A DNA stretch of 10,881 nt, from positions 42,259-53,139 of the forward strand of contig PJQJ01000032.1 of the NCBI GenBank assembly GCA_002861585.1, in the 5' to 3' direction. The number at the start of each line of letters is the position of its first letter. Positions within the stretch are counted from its first letter, which is position 1. The position numbers and the translations under genes are program-made. Below, one piece after another: positions 6,632 through 10,881 of the stretch. Below the pieces are notes generated by a model. The model was not told where the DNA came from. It saw nothing but the letters and a program-made list of their open reading frames with translations, and did not search any database. This DNA is from Candidatus Saccharimonadota bacterium (GTDB taxonomy: Bacteria; Patescibacteriota; Saccharimonadia; Saccharimonadales; Saccharimonadaceae).

Positions 6632-7044
6632 CGTCCAAGCCCGCCTTCCTGGATATAAGTACCGTATTCAACTACCTTTTCGCCAACTCCTTGCCCATAC
6701 TTAACGCGTACTAAGACGTACTTTAGGGTTGGGGTTGGGCTGGAAACATACGTACGGCCTATACGAGGAGAGGGAAGTGACGTTGGCACTTGGCTATCGA
6801 AATTAGTCTCTTTTGGAGTGTCTACGGGTCCCGATTCGATACTAGAAAAGGGTTTATTTTCTATCTCTTGCAATTTTGCGAATGCAATTTCGTTTGCCGC
6901 TAGTAGGTCGGTTGAACGGTCTGTTAACCGTCCTGCCGTTGCATGCATACTAAGAATAATAACGACGGCAATAGTTGCAACCGTTAGCGTTACAATCAGC
7001 TCGACTATACTAAATCCCTCACTCGAAGAGTGTTCCACCCGCAT
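6628..7044 (-). CDS. PilV/GspI-like minor prepilin
   Basis: This is a 138-residue prepilin. The leader MRVEHSSSEG ends at the cleavage glycine (G10), followed by FSIVELIVTLTVATIAVVIIL with Glu5. Next comes the GspI/PilV-like helix AANEIAFAKLQEIENKPFSSI (about 44-64), then a Ser/Pro-rich linker and a short beta-rich end (LKYVLVRVKYGQGVGEKVVEYGTYI). It contains no cysteine. It is the first gene after the major-pilin terminator and the first of three coupled minor prepilins (ATGA overlap with the next). The start at ATG 7044 gives a normal short leader. Only a weak purine stretch (AGAGAAATAA) precedes it, so initiation may be modest. The leader is acidic/neutral instead of basic, which is unusual. 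Confidence 0.87.
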   Translation of the reverse strand: MRVEHSSSEGFSIVELIVTLTVATIAVVIILSMHATAGRLTDRSTDLLAANEIAFAKLQEIENKPFSSIESGPVDTPKETNFDSQVPTSLPSPRIGRTYVSSPTPTLKYVLVRVKYGQGVGEKVVEYGTYIQEGGLGR

Positions 7045-7093
7045 GTTTATTTCTCTATTACTCTTAAAGCTTATGCTATCACATTTAAAGCAA
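7045..7093 (-). promoter_or_regulatory. Spacer between the major-pilin terminator and the minor-pilin genes
   Basis: This AT-rich 49-nt leader comes before the PilV-like gene. It must carry either terminator read-through or a promoter. The best -10-like sequence is CATAAG (7067-7072), with TTGTTT (7089-7094) 16 nt upstream, a poor match. I regard the promoter as unproven. Confidence 0.2.
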
Positions 7094-7127
7094 ACAAAAA
7101 ACCTCCTTTTGGGAGGAGGTTTTTTGT
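7094..7127 (-). terminator. Rho-independent terminator after the major pilin gene
   Basis: There is a perfect 13-bp inverted repeat (7094-7106 with 7115-7127; core CCTCC/GGAGG) around an 8-nt loop. On the - strand the stem ends in TTTTTTGT, giving a U-run. It begins 14 nt past the major pilin stop. Because A-runs and T-runs flank both sides, it could also stop + strand transcripts. It separates the highly expressed pilin from the minor-pilin genes downstream. Confidence 0.92.
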
Positions 7128-7141
7128 AAGTGAGAACTAAA

Positions 7142-7615
7142 TTATTGGTTTAGACTCTTCTTAGTAACCTGTGCTTTGTCACCGCTCTCTTTTTGGTAAG
7201 TGATACTGAATGAAGTACAGTCACTGTTAGAGGCACAAGCAGTTCCATTCTTAAGAGCAACGTATCCGTATTTCTTAAGATCGGTTGAAGCTGTACCCTG
7301 AAGGCTAGTGCCATCAGCTGCTGGTGAGTCCTGAGGAGCGATCAAAGATTGCTCGTCGATACCCTTCAAGATGCTTTTAGCGCCAGAAAGTGTGCTGATC
7401 TGTGACAGTTGTGGGTAACCACCATTGTCGTTGTAGAACACCTCAAGCTGTGTAGCAAGAGAGTTAGTGTCTGTTTGTCGCTGTGAATCACGAGCTCGAG
7501 CCTGAACGCCAGAGAAAGTATTTAGCACAAGTGCTGCCAAGATACCAATCACGACGATCACGATCAAAAGCTCAACGATTGTGAAGCCTTTTTGTGATGT
7601 TTGTTGTTTGAGCAT
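7142..7615 (-). CDS. Major type IV pilin (prepilin)
   Basis: This 157-residue precursor has the leader MLKQQTSQKG, cleavage after G10, and mature N-terminus FTIVELLIVIVVIGILAALVL with Glu5. It gives a 147-residue mature pilin. The alpha1 helix continues through ARARDSQRQTDTNSLATQLEVFYNDNGGYP, a stretch typical of major pilins and GspG-like pseudopilins. Asn replaces the common Pro at mature position 22. Two Cys near the end (TACASNSDC) can close a short disulfide loop. The start at ATG 7615 is set by a GGGGGG site 6 nt upstream. A TTG 14 codons upstream would give an atypical leader and place the Shine-Dalgarno site inside the gene. A consensus-like promoter and strong terminator bracket this gene alone, as expected for the most abundant subunit. 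Confidence 0.94.
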   Translation of the reverse strand: MLKQQTSQKGFTIVELLIVIVVIGILAALVLNTFSGVQARARDSQRQTDTNSLATQLEVFYNDNGGYPQLSQISTLSGAKSILKGIDEQSLIAPQDSPAADGTSLQGTASTDLKKYGYVALKNGTACASNSDCTSFSITYQKESGDKAQVTKKSLNQ

Positions 7616-7621
7616 TGATTG

Positions 7622-7630
7622 CCCCCCTTT
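7622..7630 (-). promoter_or_regulatory. Ribosome binding site of the major pilin
   Basis: AAAGGGGGG on the - strand lies 6 nt before ATG 7615. It decides the start in favour of the short basic leader over an upstream TTG. Confidence 0.75.
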
Positions 7631-7652
7631 TATTTTGTATACGAGTCGCGAT

Positions 7653-7668
7653 GACAACGCGCCTTGTC
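7653..7668 (-). other. Small hairpin near the 5' end of the pilin mRNA
   Basis: A perfect 5-bp stem (GACAA/TTGTC) encloses a 6-nt loop and starts 4 nt after the -10 hexamer. With a start point near 7667-7669 it would form the very 5' end of the transcript, a position where hairpins can stabilise messages. A 5-bp stem can easily arise by chance. Confidence 0.3.
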
Positions 7669-7672
7669 CTCA

Positions 7673-7700
7673 AGTATAACCATAAACGCTTTAACGTCAA
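7673..7700 (-). promoter_or_regulatory. Strong sigma70-type promoter of the major pilin gene
   Basis: On the - strand, TTGACG (7695-7700) is separated by 16 bp from TATACT (7673-7678), each matching five of six consensus bases. It starts 2 nt after the pilC stop codon. The start site is predicted around 7666-7668, leaving a leader of about 50 nt with the strong ribosome site. It is the best promoter in the window. Confidence 0.85.
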
Positions 7701-7702
7701 TA

Positions 7703-8923
7703 CTATCCTGAGATATTTTGTGACAGGCTTGAAATAGGGCCCATAACACTGGCGGCGACCAGCCCAACCATGCCTCCCATGATGACAATCATGATCGGCT
7801 CAATAATAGAACTAACACTATCAATAAGCGTATCTACCTCTTCGTCGTAGAAATCGGCAATCTTGATAAGGACGACATCGGTTTGTCCCGTTTCTTCACC
7901 TACGGCGAGCATCTGCGGAACGATTCCAGGAAAGAGTGGTGACTTCTCAATTGACTTAGAAAGAGGTTCGCCGTTTTTGACATCCTGCGCTGCACCCATT
8001 ATGACTTCCTTGAAGGCCTCATTACCAACAGCATTAGCTGTGACGCGAAGGGCCTCCAAGACACTTACGCCAGCTCCCACCATTGACGCGAAGGTGCGTG
8101 CAAAACGTGCTACGGCTATTTTAGTAACGATATTTCCGACTGCTGGTGCCTTTAGTATCAGGTGATGAAATTGAGATCTGCCAACTGGAGTTTTGAGGTA
8201 TTTCTTTATAAGAATGAAACCACCAACACCACCTCCAATAAGTAGGTACCAGTACTTTTTCATGCCACCGCTGATGGCAAGCATCACCTGCGTTAGTTTT
8301 GGCAGCTCAGCATCAGGCCCTGCGAGATCTTTAAGGATTTGACCAATTGTCGGTACGACAAAGAACATAAGCCCAAAGAAGGCACCAACCGTAATGACAA
8401 TCAATACCGTCGGGTACGTCATGGCACCTTTGATCTTTTTGCGCATTGAATCGTTTTTTTCTTGCTGAATAGCAAGGCGCTTTAGGATATCGTCTAGAAT
8501 ACCACCGGCTTCACCGGCTTTTACCATGTTTACGTAGACATCATCAAAAGCGTTCGGATGCTTGCCAAGCGCATCACCAAGCGCCATACCTGACTGCACG
8601 TCTTTACTGACGTCTTCAAGAGCCTTTTTTAGGGCAGGATTTTCAGCCTGCTGGCCGAGTGTCGTTAGGGCTCGAAGCAGCGGTACTCCAGCACTTACCA
8701 TGGTCGAAAGCTGACGCGTAAAGATGACAAGGTCCTTCGTCTTAACCTTGCCGCCACCCTTTTTAAATCCAAAGCCTTTACTTATCTTTGATTCGTTTAG
8801 TGAGAGTGGTTTTAAGCCCTGGTTCTTTAGCGTGGCAAGCGCAGCATCACGAGATGCCGCTTGAATCATGCCATTAATAATGGCATTTTTACTATTCTGT
8901 GCTGAGTATTGAAACGAAGCCAT
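7703..8923 (-). CDS. pilC: Type IV pilus inner-membrane platform protein PilC
   Basis: This 406-residue polytopic protein has the normal length for PilC/GspF. It carries an N-terminal ASRDAALATLKNQGLKPLSL segment (about 23-42) and two T2SSF repeats (about 67-190 and 270-392), each with the GE-x-G type motif (VKAGEAGGILDDIL, VGEETGQTDVVL). TM helices lie at about 172-192, 224-240 and 370-392, and the family stretch SSIIEPIMIVIMGG is present (371-384). PilC is the membrane platform through which PilB drives pilin extraction and assembly. The gene follows pilB by 15 nt, and an AAGGAAGG site sits 6 nt before the ATG. The pilin promoter begins right after its stop codon. It lacks any obvious defect. 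Confidence 0.97.
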   Translation of the reverse strand: MASFQYSAQNSKNAIINGMIQAASRDAALATLKNQGLKPLSLNESKISKGFGFKKGGGKVKTKDLVIFTRQLSTMVSAGVPLLRALTTLGQQAENPALKKALEDVSKDVQSGMALGDALGKHPNAFDDVYVNMVKAGEAGGILDDILKRLAIQQEKNDSMRKKIKGAMTYPTVLIVITVGAFFGLMFFVVPTIGQILKDLAGPDAELPKLTQVMLAISGGMKKYWYLLIGGGVGGFILIKKYLKTPVGRSQFHHLILKAPAVGNIVTKIAVARFARTFASMVGAGVSVLEALRVTANAVGNEAFKEVIMGAAQDVKNGEPLSKSIEKSPLFPGIVPQMLAVGEETGQTDVVLIKIADFYDEEVDTLIDSVSSIIEPIMIVIMGGMVGLVAASVMGPISSLSQNISG

Positions 8924-8929
8924 CTATTA

Positions 8930-8937
8930 CCTTCCTT
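8930..8937 (-). promoter_or_regulatory. Ribosome binding site of pilC
   Basis: AAGGAAGG on the - strand lies 6 nt before the pilC ATG, in the 15-nt gap directly after the pilB stop. It indicates co-transcription with pilB. Confidence 0.7.
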
Positions 8938-8938
8938 A

Positions 8939-10723
8939 TTATTCACGTGTCACACGAAGGATCTCTTGGATACTCGTCTGTCCCCGTAGTGCCTTAATAA
9001 ATCCATCCATCTGCATCGTAACCATGCCTTCTTTGATAGATTGATCCTGAATTGCGTTGCTTGTTGCATTTGCGACGATTAATTTTTGGACATCCAATGT
9101 ATTTGCGAGCACCTCGTAAATACCCATGCGTCCGCGATATCCAGAGCCCTTACACTCGTCGCAGCCACCCTCTTTTTCCTTGAAAAGTCGCGTAAGGGTT
9201 GTTGTGCTTGAGCTAAGATCAGTGACATCCTTACCAATATTCTGTTCCATGGCTTGCTGCTCTAGGGCATGAATGTTCTTTAGGTTTTCAGCAGACTTGA
9301 TACCAAAGATACGTGTAATTTCCTTTAATTCAGTCTCGTTTGGAGCATAGGAAACTTTACAGTTTGGGCAGAGGCGACGAACAAGACGCTGACCAACAAC
9401 CGCCCGCACCGTTGAGGCGATCAGGAACGGTTCAATACCCATATCGAGCAAACGTGGCAAACACGTTGCAGCGTTATTGGTGTGCAGGGTAGAGAAAACC
9501 AAGTGTCCTGTTAGGGCAGCCTGGACACCAAGGTTAGCGGTTTCGCCATCACGGATCTCACCAACCATAATTATGTTTGGATCCTGACGCAGGAGGGCGC
9601 GCAGACCCGCAATGAAGGTCATACCTGCTTGCGGATTTACCTGAGTCTGATTAGCTCCGGGAATCTTATATTCGACTGGGTCTTCGACAGTAGAGATATT
9701 AACTGTCGGGTCGTTCAATAATGATAGAACACTAAACAGACTGGTCGACTTACCGGAACCGGTTGGTCCCGTAACCAGAATCATACCGTGCGGCTGAATA
9801 ATAGCGTCATTGATAGATTTTAGCGACCAACCCCAGTAACCAAGTTCTTCAAGAGTAAGGGCTTTACTTGTTTCGTTAAGGATACGCATAACAACCTTTT
9901 CGCCAGAGGTAATTGGTAGCGTACTGACACGAAAGGCATAGGTCTTTCCAGTAATCGTAATCTTGAAGCGTCCATCTTGTGGTGCACGGCGTTCATCAAT
10001 TTTTAGGTTACTAAGGATTTTAATACGCGAGACGAGGGCATTGTGAACTTTTTTTGGTAGTTTGTTTGCCTCACGAAGGACACCGTCAATGCGGTAGCGG
10101 ATACTAACAGTATCATCGCGCGGTTCAATGTGAATATCAGATGCTTCAGAACGAATAGCGTATTCCAAAACGAGGTTCACGGTCTGAGCAATTGGTGAAT
10201 CTTCAGCAATATCCTCTTCTGAGATCTGTTGATCGCTCGCGTCATCTTCTTTTTGAACTTCGATAACTTTATCGAGTTCAGATTCAACACCATCGCGGTA
10301 GCTCTCAAGGCCAGCGAGGATATTATCCTTGGTGGTGACATACAGCTGAAACTTTGGGCCAATATATTTCTGGATAAAGTCAATAGCCTGAACATCATCA
10401 GGATCTTCCATTGCAATGTGCTTGATGCCATTTTCATCAGTCTTAAATAGCACAGCATTATATTGGCGAGCAATGCGCTCAGGAATAGCTGAAACTATCT
10501 CTTTTGTTAGTTCTTTTGGGTTTAGATCAACGTAAGGGACTTCAATGTACTGCGCGTAGAGTTGCGTTAGGTCTTTGTCGGTTATGTATTCGTGCTTAAC
10601 GACCAGATCCTGTAGGGGACGGTTAGTCTTTTTTTCTTCTGCTTTTAATTCATCAAACTGATCAGCGGTGACTTTATTAGCACCGCGAAGCAGTTTTTCG
10701 ATAGTTCCATCAGATATTCTCAT
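8939..10723 (-). CDS. pilB: Type IV pilus assembly ATPase PilB
   Basis: This 594-residue protein is the cytoplasmic hexameric motor that powers pilus extension. It has an N-terminal GspE-N/MshEN-type domain (about 10-145), an acidic linker (about 146-177) and the secretion-ATPase core. Motifs are the EASDIHIEPR segment (193-202), Walker A GPTGSGKST (319-327), the Asp box STVEDPVEY (344-352), Walker B NIIMVGEIRD (383-392, catalytic Glu389) and the His box TGHLVFSTLHTN (405-416). Two CxxC pairs (C452/C455 and C521/C524) form the zinc-binding motif that marks PilB/GspE rather than PilT. The 65 residues between the pairs are more than in well-known GspE proteins. ATG 10723 lacks a good Shine-Dalgarno site, and no clear promoter was found upstream. 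pilC follows after 15 nt. Confidence 0.97.
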   Translation of the reverse strand: MRISDGTIEKLLRGANKVTADQFDELKAEEKKTNRPLQDLVVKHEYITDKDLTQLYAQYIEVPYVDLNPKELTKEIVSAIPERIARQYNAVLFKTDENGIKHIAMEDPDDVQAIDFIQKYIGPKFQLYVTTKDNILAGLESYRDGVESELDKVIEVQKEDDASDQQISEEDIAEDSPIAQTVNLVLEYAIRSEASDIHIEPRDDTVSIRYRIDGVLREANKLPKKVHNALVSRIKILSNLKIDERRAPQDGRFKITITGKTYAFRVSTLPITSGEKVVMRILNETSKALTLEELGYWGWSLKSINDAIIQPHGMILVTGPTGSGKSTSLFSVLSLLNDPTVNISTVEDPVEYKIPGANQTQVNPQAGMTFIAGLRALLRQDPNIIMVGEIRDGETANLGVQAALTGHLVFSTLHTNNAATCLPRLLDMGIEPFLIASTVRAVVGQRLVRRLCPNCKVSYAPNETELKEITRIFGIKSAENLKNIHALEQQAMEQNIGKDVTDLSSSTTTLTRLFKEKEGGCDECKGSGYRGRMGIYEVLANTLDVQKLIVANATSNAIQDQSIKEGMVTMQMDGFIKALRGQTSIQEILRVTRE

Positions 10724-10770
10724 AATACTTGTGTTTTTTGTAGCAAAGCGTTGTTTGCTTCCTCTTTAAT
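10724..10770 (-). other. Intergenic spacer upstream of pilB with a small inverted repeat
   Basis: This 47-nt gap separates the right-edge reading frame from pilB. It holds a perfect 6-bp inverted repeat with a 6-nt loop (10742-10759, AGCAAA/TTTGCT). On the - strand the hairpin is followed by ACAAAAAACAC and lacks a U-run, so it is not a standard terminator for the upstream gene. No promoter of good quality is visible, so pilB may be read from an upstream gene outside the window. Confidence 0.35.
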
Positions 10771-10881
10771 TTATCCGCTATACCCGTACGGAGCGTTTGG
10801 TGGCGGGATTGATTTGTTGCCGGGACAGTTTAAGCAGTAACCGGGTGTGTCGTAAGGCTTGTTTCTCCATGCATTGCAGTA
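10771..10881 (-). CDS. C-terminal fragment of an unrecognised Cys/Pro-rich protein (partial)
   Basis: A frame open from the right edge gives 36 residues and stops at TAA 10771-10773. It contains three Cys (PGYCLNCPGN and one near the window edge), aromatic residues and a Pro/Gly/Tyr tail (SIPPPNAPYGYSG). The composition suggests the end of a secreted or extracytoplasmic protein, but I do not recognise the family. A second - strand frame is also open here (30 residues from an ATG at 10868, basic composition), so the choice of frame is uncertain. The chosen frame ends 47 nt before pilB, on the same strand. Confidence 0.4.
   Translation of the reverse strand, partial: YCNAWRNKPYDTPGYCLNCPGNKSIPPPNAPYGYSG

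Noticed and set aside
7045..7093. Clear promoter for the minor-pilin genes
   Set aside because: Only weak -10/-35-like sequences are present. Read-through of the terminator is equally possible.
7616..7657. TTG start that would extend the major pilin leader by 14 residues
   Set aside because: The GGGGGG ribosome site lies inside this extension, 6 nt before the ATG at 7615, and the shorter leader is typical of prepilins.
10742..10759. Inverted repeat AGCAAA/TTTGCT as a terminator
   Set aside because: The stem has only 6 bp and no U-run follows on the - strand. On the + strand only a weak T-rich stretch follows.
1..10881. CRISPR array, mobile element, tRNA or rRNA
   Set aside because: No spaced direct repeats, transposase-like frame, terminal inverted repeats or RNA-gene motifs were seen. 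The window is almost fully covered by pilus and recX genes.

Overview
The window looks like a piece of a Patescibacteria (CPR) genome, most likely Saccharibacteria (TM7). It holds a compact type IV pilus cluster with PilB, PilC, prepilins and PilM/N/O, but no secretin or PilP lipoprotein gene, which suggests a single-membrane cell. UGA works as a normal stop (recX and the PilV-like gene end in TGA), which argues against the recoded Gracilibacteria/Absconditabacteria. The lineage is an inference from gene content and style, not a database match.

Layout. At the left edge, on the + strand, are the last 21 codons of a gene that is probably recA, followed 15 nt later by recX (84-701). Everything else is on the - strand and reads right to left. 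In transcription order these are: the C-terminal end of an unrecognised Cys/Pro-rich protein (10771-10881), the assembly ATPase pilB, the platform protein pilC, the major pilin with its own promoter and a strong terminator, three minor prepilins in GspI-GspJ-GspK-like order (PilV-like, PilW-like and a 659-residue lectin-tipped one), pilM, pilN, pilO, a 102-residue single-TM protein, and a PRC-barrel protein. The last of these runs convergently into recX with a 16-bp overlap.

How the genes work together. PilB powers pilin insertion through PilC. PilM, PilN and PilO, probably with the small TM protein, form the cytoplasmic and membrane alignment complex. The 147-residue mature major pilin builds the fibre. 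The three minor prepilins probably prime it and sit at its tip. The third carries a LamG/concanavalin-like module with a second beta-domain apparently inserted in it, and it lacks the usual Glu at mature position 5, as GspK does. The most interesting hypothesis in the window is therefore a pilus tip adhesin, which in an epibiotic lineage would be a candidate for host-cell recognition. The major pilin is insulated as its own transcription unit (TTGACG-16-TATACT promoter, 13-bp-stem terminator). Two more extended -10 elements (TGnTATACT) precede pilM and the PRC-barrel gene. The latter is placed so that the message would be leaderless.

No CRISPR array, mobile element, tRNA, rRNA or toxin/defence system was seen. 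There is no gene-free stretch longer than 300 bases.
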